This document shows, one piece after another, positions 9,059 to 17,272 of a stretch of DNA of 64,000 nucleotides (positions within the stretch are counted from its first letter, which is position 1; each line of letters begins with the position of its first letter). The position numbers were made by a program, and so were the translations under genes. The stretch lies in NCBI RefSeq assembly GCF_003207855.1, contig NZ_NKTZ01000013.1:18753-82752 (forward strand), given 5' to 3'. The notes under the pieces were generated by a model, which saw nothing but the letters and a program-made list of their open reading frames with translations, searched no databases and had not been told where the DNA came from. This stretch comes from Komagataeibacter rhaeticus. Lineage in GTDB: Bacteria > Pseudomonadota > Alphaproteobacteria > Acetobacterales > Acetobacteraceae.

Positions 9059-9438
9059 CAGCATATGCCCCCGATGGCGCGGCGCGTGGCCATCCGCCGC
9101 AGGACAGGAATGGAGAAGAGAACGGGCAGGCCCAGCAGGGTCGGGCCAAACGCGCGGGGCAGGAGGTCAACGGGGCTGAACCCCACCTCCCACACGGACC
9201 AGGCCCATGTATAGGCAAGGGCCGCAAGGTAAAGGAGCGCCCCCAGCGTGCGCCCCATCAACATGGCGGTTCCGCTGGCAAGCAGAACAAGGCCACAAAG
9301 CAGATAGTAAAGGGAACCACCCAGCAGCGCCAGTTCGGCCCCGCCGGCAACAAACACCAGACCAACAAGAAAAATGACGACGCCCAATAGCAGCACGAGC
9401 CATTCCACAAGGGGCTTGCCCCCATATTCACGCAACAT
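9058..9438 (-). CDS. sldB: Membrane subunit of PQQ polyol dehydrogenase
   Basis: This is a 126-residue hydrophobic protein with four predicted membrane helices (around VEWLVLLLGVVIFLVGLVFV, LALLGGSLYYLLCGLVLLAS, LGALLYLAALAYTWAWSV and LLGLPVLFSIPVL). It corresponds to the N-terminal membrane domain found fused in glucose dehydrogenase, but here it is a separate gene of exactly the length known for SldB. SldB anchors SldA and is needed for its activity in Gluconobacter (established knowledge). It lies directly upstream of sldA and is co-translated with it. The region upstream is AT-rich and presumably holds the promoter. Confidence 0.9.
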   Translation of the reverse strand: MLREYGGKPLVEWLVLLLGVVIFLVGLVFVAGGAELALLGGSLYYLLCGLVLLASGTAMLMGRTLGALLYLAALAYTWAWSVWEVGFSPVDLLPRAFGPTLLGLPVLFSIPVLRRMATRRAIGGIC

Positions 9439-10253
9439 GGATTGATGCCTTTTACATCATATGAATGAATATTTCCGTTACGCGTCCATATTCACTGCAT
9501 GTGTTTTTGTTGGAAATATTGAAGTGATATGTTTATTTTATATTTTGATGTGCTTTACATAAAATGAAGCGTGCCCGCGCGCCGGTTTTTTACAAGACCC
9601 GACCCGCCGGTTCGCTTTCATTCAAGGCGAGGGGATATACGCTCCGCATTTTTCTGTCGCGTAAAAATAGGGGACAGGCGTTCAACAATGTTGAATTTAG
9701 CCGGAATTCCATCGGCCGCATGATCATCATCCGGCCGGGCGCCCGGGCGACACCACATATCCGGTTACGGATGGCCATCGGACCTGCCGCGTTGTGGATT
9801 GCCAGATGGCTCCATCATGTTTTTTATAGTAATTTATAAAAAAATAAAAAATTTCAACACTATTAAATTTTATATTCAAGCAGATTTATATTGATTGTAT
9901 TGCAATTTATTTAAAATTGAAACTTTCAGACTTTAATATGGTCATTTCCAAATGAAATATATCGGGCAGGCGCCGCGACAATCGCAACGCGCAGCCTGAA
10001 GCCACATTCCCCACGACCGGCACCATGGTATCGGGCGCTGATAGCGCCCAAGGGCATGGAAAATGGCCAGCGCAGACCATGCCGCGTGCAGTAAGTCGGG
10101 CACCAGAGGGCGCACCGGAACCGTTTCCGGTCCCGAACCCTGCCGGCAGGCTGTCATCCCGATGGGCGTATTCCGGGGAACGCGGGTCCTGACCAGAGGC
10201 CGTGGGCGGATAAGGTACTGTCCGGACGGGGTGATGGACATGACGCACCTGTT
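9439..10253. other. Intergenic region without recognisable gene
   Basis: This is an 815-bp stretch between sldB (minus strand) and the Fur-like site. Two parts are strongly AT-rich (about 9440-9560 and 9825-9955), unlike the surrounding coding DNA. Short open frames exist on both strands (for example 9564-9839 plus), but none has a convincing start site or recognisable protein sequence. It probably contains the sldBA promoter near its left end. I see no RNA gene or repeat. Confidence 0.6.
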
Positions 10254-10277
10254 TGTAATGATAATCATTATTATAAT
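10254..10277 (+). promoter_or_regulatory. Fur-box-like operator overlapping a consensus -10
   Basis: Bases 10254-10272 match 16 of 19 positions of the classical Fur box, with a perfect 15-bp palindrome TAATGATAATCATTA at 10256-10270. The hexamer TATAAT at 10272-10277 abuts it and reads rightward, so binding would block RNA polymerase. No good -35 is visible at 17-bp spacing. The next gene in that direction is the czcC-like gene, about 270 bp downstream. A Fur or manganese-type Mur regulator is possible; the metal cannot be read from the site. Confidence 0.65.
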
Positions 10278-10462
10278 ATTGTTTTACGAATTATTGACCG
10301 CAGCGAATTCGTTCAGGTTCGCGTCAGCTTTTCCTGCTATCAGCATGGCATCATCATTGTGATGATATGGGTTTATATATGCTGAGGAATAGACACATAA
10401 CACTATGCGAAGGCTATCGCTGCCCCGTCTGTCCGCAACCCGCCCTGTCTTTCCGGCCACCC

Positions 10463-10539
10463 GTCCCGCCCGGGCGGGACGTCCCTGCCTGACCCCCTGG
10501 CGGGGCATCCGGCCGTACGGGGGCAGTCCCCCCATACGG
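10463..10539 (+). promoter_or_regulatory. GC-rich hairpins in leader of the metal-efflux operon
   Basis: There are two strong inverted repeats just upstream of the czcC-like start. One is an 18-bp perfect palindrome at 10463-10480 (GTCCCGCCCGGGCGGGAC). The other is a stem-loop with arms at 10513-10523 and 10528-10539 around the loop CAGT, differing at one pairing position plus one extra C. There is no T-run after either, so they are not simple terminators. They could be a leader structure that limits translation, or palindromic protein-binding sites. Confidence 0.45.
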
Positions 10540-10546
10540 ATCAGCC

Positions 10547-11836
10547 ATGGCCACGCGCTCATTGCATGATGGACGACGCGTGAGACATTCCATGCCGCCC
10601 ATCGTCCTGCCTGTAGCCCTGGCCTGCGCCATGTTGTGGGCATTCCCCCTGCGGGCGCAAGGGGTGCAGCCCGCCCCGTCGTTTCACGAGGCGGTCAACA
10701 TGGCCTGGGCCATCGACCCCGTCCGCACCGAACTGCAGGTCGGCCACCATTCCGCCAGGGCCCGCGCCAGTGCCGCGGGGTCGTGGTTCGCCGGCGGCCC
10801 GACCCTGTCGGGTGAATATATGGATGACCACATGCTGGGCAGTAATGAAGGCTACACCACCTATCAGGGCGGCGTGTCCGTGCCGCTATGGCTGCCGGGG
10901 CAGGGCAGTGCCACCCGGCAGGTGGCCACCGCCGAAGCGGATTCCCTGGATGAACAGATCAATGTCGAACACATGGCCCTGTCCATCCGGGTGCTTGACG
11001 CAACCGCCGCCGCCCTGATCGCCAGCACCCGGGTGACGGTTGCGCGCGCCCTTTACGAAGCCGTGGCGCGCATGGGGGCCAGCACCGCCCATGCGGTACA
11101 CGGGGGCGAACTGGCCGCGACCGACGGGCAGATGGCGCAGGCGGCAGTGGAAAACGCCCGCAACGAACTGGCCCTGGCGCAGGAGGAGGCACAGGACACC
11201 CGTGCCGCGCTGGAGGTCCTGCTGGGCCACCCGGTCATGCCCGACCTGACCCGCTATGGCGGGGGCGACGTAACGCGCGCGCGCTTTGTCAGCCCGCGTG
11301 ACATGGAAGATAACGACCCCCGCATCAAGGCCGCGCACCGCAGCGTGGAGGCCGCCGAGGCCAACATGAAGCTGGCCCGCCGGTCCTTCATGCCCAACCC
11401 TGAAATTGGCGTGGATGCCATCCATGAAAAACAGTACGGCAGCCCGTGGGATGACCGGGTGGGGCTGAATTTCAGCATTCCCCTGCCCAGCGAGGTCCGT
11501 AACACCCCCATCATGTCCGAAGCCCGCAACCGGCTGGCCGCCGCCACCAGCCAGGAAACGCAGGCCAGGCGCATGGTCCATCTGGAACTGACGCGCGTGC
11601 GTGAACGCCTGATTGCGGCCACGACCGCGCGGCAGGCGGGCATTGCCGCCGCCGAAAGCATGGAAAAACGCGCCATCGCGCAGGAACATGCCTGGCGGCT
11701 GGGGGAAACGGGGCTTGATACGGCGCTTGCGGCCCGTCAGGCGGCCTGTGCCGCCCGCCTGACGCGCGTGCGCGCGGAAGTGGAATGGCATGTGGCCAGT
11801 ATCCGCATGCTCATCGCCACGGGTATCGTGCCATGA
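10547..11836 (+). CDS. TolC/CzcC-like outer-membrane efflux factor
   Basis: This is a 429-residue outer-membrane channel component of a heavy-metal RND pump. A signal peptide spans about residues 1-39 (basic start, then PPIVLPVALACAMLWAFPLRAQG). The mature protein has the two-fold repeated coiled-coil organisation of the outer membrane efflux family, with segments such as AEADSLDEQINVEHMALSIR and RNRLAAATSQETQARRMVHL. It lacks a lipobox Cys. It overlaps the adaptor gene by 4 bp. The start at 10547 keeps the basic n-region; GTG 10580 or ATG 10592 are alternatives. With its neighbours it forms a CzcCBA-type tripartite exporter. Confidence 0.85.
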   Translation: MATRSLHDGRRVRHSMPPIVLPVALACAMLWAFPLRAQGVQPAPSFHEAVNMAWAIDPVRTELQVGHHSARARASAAGSWFAGGPTLSGEYMDDHMLGSNEGYTTYQGGVSVPLWLPGQGSATRQVATAEADSLDEQINVEHMALSIRVLDATAAALIASTRVTVARALYEAVARMGASTAHAVHGGELAATDGQMAQAAVENARNELALAQEEAQDTRAALEVLLGHPVMPDLTRYGGGDVTRARFVSPRDMEDNDPRIKAAHRSVEAAEANMKLARRSFMPNPEIGVDAIHEKQYGSPWDDRVGLNFSIPLPSEVRNTPIMSEARNRLAAATSQETQARRMVHLELTRVRERLIAATTARQAGIAAAESMEKRAIAQEHAWRLGETGLDTALAARQAACAARLTRVRAEVEWHVASIRMLIATGIVP

Positions 11837-12987
11837 GACGCCCGACCATCGCCCTGTTCCTTCTCGCACTGTCCTGCCTGCCCGCCCGGGCGGAGGAAGA
11901 GGGTGCCCTCCCGCCGGTAGTGAAGCTGGACGCGGCGGCGGCAGGCAACGAAGGCATTGCCGTCACCCTGTCCACGCCGGGCACGCTGGCCCCCGTGCTG
12001 CCGGTCATAAGCCGGGTCATGCCCGATACGACGCGGGTGGTGCATATCCACCCCGCCGGCAGTGGCAAGGTGCTGGCGGTACTGGTGCAGCCGGGCACGC
12101 ATGTCGCGCGGGGGCAGGCGCTGCTGCGCTATCAGGACCATTCACTGCATGTCGCCCGCCTGCAGGCCGTCCAGATGCGTGCGGCCCTGACCGCCGCCAT
12201 CGCGGCACGCAGTGATGCGGCGGCCGCCGTGCAGCGTGCCCGGGCGCTGGCGGGGGAGAGCATATCCTTTGCCGAACTGCGCCGCAGGCAGGACGCGCTG
12301 GCACAGGCCGATGCCACCATGCGCGCCCGCCAGGCGGATGTGGACACGCTGGGCCACCGCTTTGCGGAGGAGTTCAATTCATCCTCCGAACAGGACAGCC
12401 AGGGCGCGGAGGACGAGACCTCGACCCTGATTTCCCCGGTCGATGGCGTGGTGCAGGCGATCAGTACGTCGGTGGCGGGCGACGTGGACCCGACCATGGA
12501 CGTGGCGACCGTGGCCGACCTGTCCAGCATATGGATCGTATCGGATATCGCCCCCGATCAGGCCGCCCGGATCGCACCCGGTGGCCAGCAGGTGACACAG
12601 ACCGCCGGTGGCCCGCTGGTATCGCGCATCGACACGGTGGATGGCATGGCCAGCCCGCTGACCGGACTGGTCCGGGTCATAAGCCGCGTGGCCAACCCCA
12701 CCGGCGCGCTGGTGCCCGGCATGGTGCTGGATGCCACGCTGGCGCAGCGTGACAGTGTTGCGGGCATTGTCGTGCCGTCCGAAGCCATCCAGCGCATTGA
12801 CGGGCGCAGCATCGTGTTCGTGCGCGCAAGCGGGACCGATTACCGGCCCGTGGTGGTTGATGTGGCGCTGGATGACGGCACACACGCGGTGCTACGCGGC
12901 GGCCTGAGGGGGGGGGAAGCGGTGGTGGGCCACGGCAGCTTCGCCCTGCGCTCGGTCATCGGCCTTGCCGGAATGGATGCGGACTGA
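11833..12987 (+). CDS. Periplasmic adaptor (membrane fusion) protein of CzcB type
   Basis: This is a 384-residue RND adaptor linking the inner-membrane pump to the outer-membrane channel. A signal peptide MRRPTIALFLLALSCLPARA is followed by a barrel-sandwich (lipoyl-like) domain (VVHIHPAGSGKVLAVLVQPG and VARGQALLRYQD), an alpha-hairpin rich in Ala/Arg (about residues 112-195), then LISPVDGVVQAISTS and the beta-barrel domain. The ATG at 11833 overlaps the upstream stop (ATGA), which fixes the start. No His-rich metal-binding N-terminus is present, unlike some CzcB proteins, so the metal specificity is unclear. Confidence 0.88.
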   Translation: MRRPTIALFLLALSCLPARAEEEGALPPVVKLDAAAAGNEGIAVTLSTPGTLAPVLPVISRVMPDTTRVVHIHPAGSGKVLAVLVQPGTHVARGQALLRYQDHSLHVARLQAVQMRAALTAAIAARSDAAAAVQRARALAGESISFAELRRRQDALAQADATMRARQADVDTLGHRFAEEFNSSSEQDSQGAEDETSTLISPVDGVVQAISTSVAGDVDPTMDVATVADLSSIWIVSDIAPDQAARIAPGGQQVTQTAGGPLVSRIDTVDGMASPLTGLVRVISRVANPTGALVPGMVLDATLAQRDSVAGIVVPSEAIQRIDGRSIVFVRASGTDYRPVVVDVALDDGTHAVLRGGLRGGEAVVGHGSFALRSVIGLAGMDAD

Positions 12988-15900
12988 TGGCGCGCCGGTA
13001 TCTTGAATCCCTGCTGCGTGCGCGCATGCTGGTGCTGGGCGGGCTTGGCCTGCTGCTGGCGGCCGGGCTGATGGCCGTTCTGGGCCTGCCGGTGGAGGCC
13101 GTGCCCGATATTTCGCCCAGACAGGTGCTCGTCTCGGTCGTGGCGCCCGGACTGGCTACGGAGGAGGTGGAAAAGCTCATCACCTTCCCGCTTGAGGCCA
13201 GCATGACCGGCATTCCCGGCATGACCGACCTGCGCTCCGTCTCCCGCGGGGGGGTATCGGTGGTGTATGTGCAGTTTGCCGATGACACCGACATCAACCT
13301 TGACCGCACCCGCGTGAACGAACGCATACAGCAGGCGCGCTCAAGCATATCCGTGCCCGGCATTACCGTCAGCATGGGGCCGCTGGCCACCGGCATGGGC
13401 GAGATCATGCAGTTCCAGATCCGTGGCGCCGGGCGCTCGCTCATGGACCTCAACCGCATCATGAACTGGACCGTGGTGCCACAGATGCGCCTTGTGCCCG
13501 GTGTGGTTGACGTCAACGTCAATGGCGGGGCGGAAGAGACATACGAGGTGACGCTGGACCCCGCCCGGCTGATCGGCGGCAACCTGTCGGTGGGGGAGGT
13601 CTACCGCGCGGTGGATGCGAACAACGCGGCATCGGGTGGCGGATGGATCACCCATCATGCCGAACAGCAGAGCGTGGTGGGGCGCGGGCTGGTGGGCAGC
13701 CTTGCGGATTTTGGCAACATCGCGGTGCGTACCAACCCCGATGGGTCCGCCGTGCGGCTGCGTGACCTGGGCCGCATCACCACGGGGGCACGCACCCGGC
13801 TGGGCGCCGTGACCCGTGACGGGCAGGGCGAGATCGTGATCGGCGTGGTCATGATGGAAAGCGGGGCCAGTTCCAACGCCACCCTTGCCGCGATAGACCA
13901 CGCCCTGCCGGGCATCAGGCAGGCGCTGCCCCCCGGGGTCACGATCGAACCCTACTACACCCGCGCCACCCTGACCGGGCAGACCATCGCCACCGTGCGC
14001 GACAACCTGGCCATGGGGGCCGTGCTGGTGGTGGGGGTGCTGGTGGTGGTGATCGGCAGCTGGCAGGCGGCGCTTGTCATTGCCTCGGTCATTCCGGTGG
14101 CGCTGGTCTGCGCCATGGCGGGCATGCGGCAGTTCGGCATCTCGGCCAACCTGCTCAGCCTGGGCGCGATCGATTTCGGCATGATCGTCGATGGCTCGCT
14201 GGTGGTGATCGAGCATGTCCTGTCGCGGCGGGAGGAGGAGCCGGAGGCGGAATTCATCCCGCTCGTGGTCTCGTCCGTGCAGCAGGTCATGCGCCCGGTG
14301 GGGTTCGCCATACTGGTCATCATCATGGTCTACCTGCCCATCCTGACCCTGCAGGGGATCGAGGGACACATGTTCCGCCCCATGGCGCAGACGGTCATCA
14401 TGGCGCTGCTGGCGTCGCTTGCCTACTGCTTCATCTGCGTGCCCGTGCTGGCCAGCCTTGCGCTCGGGCGTATCCGTCCCGCGGGTGATACCAGGCTGAT
14501 CGCCTTTCTGCGCCGCCCCTATACGGTCATGGTGACGTGGGGGGAGGGGCATCCGCGCATCCTGTTCGGCGGCACGCTGGCGGTGCTGGCCGTATCGGCG
14601 CTCCTTGCGGCACGGCTGGGGGGCGAGTTCATTCCCCAGCTGGATGAAGGCGCGCTTGCGGTCACCACCACGCGGCTGCCCTCGGCCTCGCTCGATACGG
14701 TTCTGGCCTCGGTCATGAAGCAGGAGCAGATCCTGCGCCGCTTCCCCGAAGTCCGTTCCGTGGTCAGCAATACCGGCACGTCCGCCATTCCCACCGACCC
14801 GATGGGCGTGAACGAGACCGACAGCTTCATCTTCCTCAACCCGCCCTCCACATGGAAGACCGCCCGCACGCAGGCCGGCCTTGTGGCGGCAATGGATGAG
14901 ACCCTGAAGCGCGAACTGCCCGATGCGCTGTATTCATGGAGCCAGCCGGTGCAGATGCGCATGGATGACCTGCTGTCGGGCGTGCGCACGCAGATTGCCG
15001 TCTCGATCTTTGGCGATGACCTGGCCACGCTGGCCAATCTGGGGGACCGGGTAGTGGCGGCCATGTCGGGCGTGAAGGGCGCGGCGGACGTGGCGGCGGC
15101 GGGTGATGGCACGGTGCCGCTGGTCGTGGTCGATATCGACCGCACGCAGGCCGCCAGCCGCAACGTGGCGGTGCAGGACATCCTGGACACGGTGGAGGCC
15201 ATAGGCGGGCATATCGGCGCACGGCCGGTCATCGTGGACAACGCCATCATCAGCACGCAGGTGCGCCTTGATGCCCGCAGTGCCGCCTCGGCTACCGCAA
15301 TCGGCATGCTGCAGGTCCGGCGGATGGACGGGGCGGGGAACGTCATGCTCTCGCAGGTGGCGCATGTGCATGAAGTCGACGGCCCGCCCCGCATAAGCCG
15401 CGACCGGGTGCGCCGGCGCATGGTGGTGCAGGCCAATGTGCGCGGGCGCGACCTGGCCTCCTATGTGGCCGAGGCGCAGGCCCGCGTGGCGCGGGACGTG
15501 AAACTGCCCGCAGGCTATACCATGCAGTGGGACGGACAGTTCCGGAACCTGCAATCGGCCATGCAGCGGCTGGAAATCGTGCTGCCCATTGCCCTTGGCC
15601 TGATCTTCGCGCTGCTGGTGGTGGCGTTCGGGGCGGTGCGGCCCGCGCTGCTGGTGTTTGTCAACCTGCCGGTGGCGGCAACCGGGGGCGTGGTGGCGCT
15701 GACGCTGCGTGGCATGCCGTTCAGCATTTCGGCGGGCATCGGCTTCATCGCGCTGTTTGGCGTGGCGATCCTGAACGGGGTGGTGCTGGTCAGTGAAATC
15801 GCGGCCCTGCGGGCGCGCGGCATGGCGGTGGCGCAGGCGGCCTTTGCGGCGGCGGAATCGCGTTTCCGCCCGGTCATGGCCACGGCGCTTGTGGCCAGCC

Positions 15901-16061
15901 TTGGCTTTTTCCCCATGGCGTTTTCCGAAAGCGCGGGGGCCGAGGTCGAACGCCCGCTGGCCAGTGTGGTGATTGGCGGCCTGGTCACGTCCACGCTCCT
16001 GACCCTGCTGGTGCTGCCATCGCTTTATGCCCGCGTCATGCGAGAGAGGGATCTGGACTGA
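12987..16061 (+). CDS. Heavy-metal RND efflux permease, CzcA type
   Basis: This is a 1024-residue proton-driven inner-membrane pump with twelve predicted helices and two large periplasmic loops. The TM4 signature DFGMIVDGSLVVIEH, with acidic residues D396, D402 and E409, is the pattern of the divalent-cation HME-RND pumps (CzcA-like: Zn, Co, Cd or Ni) rather than the Cu/Ag CusA pattern. Early motifs PVEAVPDISPRQVLVSVVAP and LEASMTGIPGMTDLRSVS are family-typical. It overlaps the adaptor stop by 1 bp and is followed 2 bp later by a response regulator. The exact ion is not determined. Confidence 0.93.
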   Translation: MARRYLESLLRARMLVLGGLGLLLAAGLMAVLGLPVEAVPDISPRQVLVSVVAPGLATEEVEKLITFPLEASMTGIPGMTDLRSVSRGGVSVVYVQFADDTDINLDRTRVNERIQQARSSISVPGITVSMGPLATGMGEIMQFQIRGAGRSLMDLNRIMNWTVVPQMRLVPGVVDVNVNGGAEETYEVTLDPARLIGGNLSVGEVYRAVDANNAASGGGWITHHAEQQSVVGRGLVGSLADFGNIAVRTNPDGSAVRLRDLGRITTGARTRLGAVTRDGQGEIVIGVVMMESGASSNATLAAIDHALPGIRQALPPGVTIEPYYTRATLTGQTIATVRDNLAMGAVLVVGVLVVVIGSWQAALVIASVIPVALVCAMAGMRQFGISANLLSLGAIDFGMIVDGSLVVIEHVLSRREEEPEAEFIPLVVSSVQQVMRPVGFAILVIIMVYLPILTLQGIEGHMFRPMAQTVIMALLASLAYCFICVPVLASLALGRIRPAGDTRLIAFLRRPYTVMVTWGEGHPRILFGGTLAVLAVSALLAARLGGEFIPQLDEGALAVTTTRLPSASLDTVLASVMKQEQILRRFPEVRSVVSNTGTSAIPTDPMGVNETDSFIFLNPPSTWKTARTQAGLVAAMDETLKRELPDALYSWSQPVQMRMDDLLSGVRTQIAVSIFGDDLATLANLGDRVVAAMSGVKGAADVAAAGDGTVPLVVVDIDRTQAASRNVAVQDILDTVEAIGGHIGARPVIVDNAIISTQVRLDARSAASATAIGMLQVRRMDGAGNVMLSQVAHVHEVDGPPRISRDRVRRRMVVQANVRGRDLASYVAEAQARVARDVKLPAGYTMQWDGQFRNLQSAMQRLEIVLPIALGLIFALLVVAFGAVRPALLVFVNLPVAATGGVVALTLRGMPFSISAGIGFIALFGVAILNGVVLVSEIAALRARGMAVAQAAFAAAESRFRPVMATALVASLGFFPMAFSESAGAEVERPLASVVIGGLVTSTLLTLLVLPSLYARVMRERDLD

Positions 16062-16062
16062 A

Positions 16063-16734
16063 ATGCGTATCCTTATTGTGGAAGATGAACATGACCTGGG
16101 GGCGGCCGTGCAGGAATGCGTGCGGCTGGACGGGCATGCGGTGGACTGGTTCACCACCATAGAGGATGCGCGCGCGGCCCTGGCCACGGTGGCGTATGAC
16201 TTCATGCTGCTTGACCTGGGGCTGCCCGATGGAAACGGGCGTGACCTGCTGCGTGAAATCCGCCGTACATCGTCTGATATCGCCATTCTCGTCACCACGG
16301 CGGAGGACCAGGTAAGTGACCGGATTGCCGGGCTGTCGGACGGGGCGGATGACTATATCGTCAAGCCCTATGACCTGAACGAACTGGTTGCCCGCATTGC
16401 CGCCGTGGCGCGGCGCTATGCCGCCCCGCGCAGGCAGGCGCAGTACCATATTGGCGATATTACGATAGACCGCGAAAACCGTTCCGTATCGCGCGCCGGG
16501 CAGGGGCTGGACCTTACCGCGCGGGAATGGGCCATCATGGAACTGCTTTCGCGCAGTCCGGGGCGGATCTATTCACGCCAGCAGATCGACACCGCGCTGT
16601 ACGCGCTGGACCAGGACGTGGACAGCAACACGGTGGAGGTGTTCATAAGCCGCCTGCGGCGCAAGGTGGGCAATACCGTCATCCGCACCATACGTGGGCG
16701 GGGCTACTGCCTGGATGAAAAAAACGGTTCATGA
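16063..16734 (+). CDS. OmpR-family response regulator (efflux operon linked)
   Basis: This is a 223-residue two-domain regulator. The receiver domain has acidic residues ED near the N-terminus, phosphoacceptor D51 in LLDLGLPDG, a TTAED switch region and KPYDL. The C-terminal winged helix (LTAREWAIMELLSRSPGRIY, then VEVFISRLRRKVG and RTIRGRGYCL) is OmpR-type. The ATG at 16063 lies 2 bp after the CzcA stop; an upstream in-frame start is inside CzcA. It resembles CzcR/CopR/QseB regulators. No kinase gene follows on this strand. The nearest kinase is convergent (17273-18649) and has its own regulator. Confidence 0.92.
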   Translation: MRILIVEDEHDLGAAVQECVRLDGHAVDWFTTIEDARAALATVAYDFMLLDLGLPDGNGRDLLREIRRTSSDIAILVTTAEDQVSDRIAGLSDGADDYIVKPYDLNELVARIAAVARRYAAPRRQAQYHIGDITIDRENRSVSRAGQGLDLTAREWAIMELLSRSPGRIYSRQQIDTALYALDQDVDSNTVEVFISRLRRKVGNTVIRTIRGRGYCLDEKNGS

Positions 16735-16800
16735 AAAGCTGGTGCCCTTGAATAGCAGATTTCCGGTTCAGGCCGCGCCTGCCGGCGCATGGGGGTGCTG

Positions 16801-17244
16801 ATGCGCCTTTCCCTGCGTACCGACTACGCATTCCGCGTACTGATCCACCTGGCGGCCAATCCCGATACGCGCGTTACCATCCGGGCCATTTCCACGCTGC
16901 ACCGCATCTCCCACAACCATCTCATGAAAGTCGTGCACCATCTGTGCCTGTGTGGACTTGTGACGGGAACCCGGGGGCGTACCGGCGGAATTCACCTGGC
17001 CATGTCGCCCGGACACATCATGGTGGGTCATGTTATCCGGGTAATGGAAACGCAGGGCGAATTCATGGCCGGGCATGCACCATCTGGCAACAGCCGGTTT
17101 CTGGCGGCTGATGCCCGCCCGCTTTGCCACCTGACGGCAAGGGCCATGGATGCGTTCATGGCGGTTCTGGAGGACATGAGCATACAGGACCTTGTGGGCA
17201 GCCCGGAACTGGTGCGGTCGGTCTGTGCCGCGGGCGCCGCGTGA
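16801..17244 (+). CDS. Rrf2-family transcriptional regulator, NsrR-like, lacking most cluster ligands
   Basis: This is a 147-residue winged-helix regulator starting MRLSLRTDYAFRVLIHLA, the typical NsrR opening, with ISTLHRISHNHLMKVVHHL as recognition region and RGRTGGIHLA as wing. NsrR proteins carry three Cys for a [2Fe-2S] or [4Fe-4S] cluster. Here only the last (ARPLCHL) is obvious; the first two positions fall in a region without Cys (GHAPSGNSRFLAADA). It may therefore not bind a normal cluster, or may use the His/Asp residues present. I prefer the ATG at 16801 over 16789 by homology. It is convergent with the kinase at 17273. Confidence 0.85.
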   Translation: MRLSLRTDYAFRVLIHLAANPDTRVTIRAISTLHRISHNHLMKVVHHLCLCGLVTGTRGRTGGIHLAMSPGHIMVGHVIRVMETQGEFMAGHAPSGNSRFLAADARPLCHLTARAMDAFMAVLEDMSIQDLVGSPELVRSVCAAGAA

Positions 17245-17272
17245 AGGCAGGCGCGCAGGGCCGCGGGGGCGG

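Noticed and set aside
6842..9438. Frameshifted PQQ glucose dehydrogenase
   Set aside because: The membrane part and catalytic part have exactly the sizes of SldB and SldA, with a normal translational overlap, so the split is the natural two-subunit form.
14934..16298. 454-codon open frame on the minus strand
   Set aside because: It is antisense to the CzcA-type pump and the response regulator; composition is that of a shadow frame.
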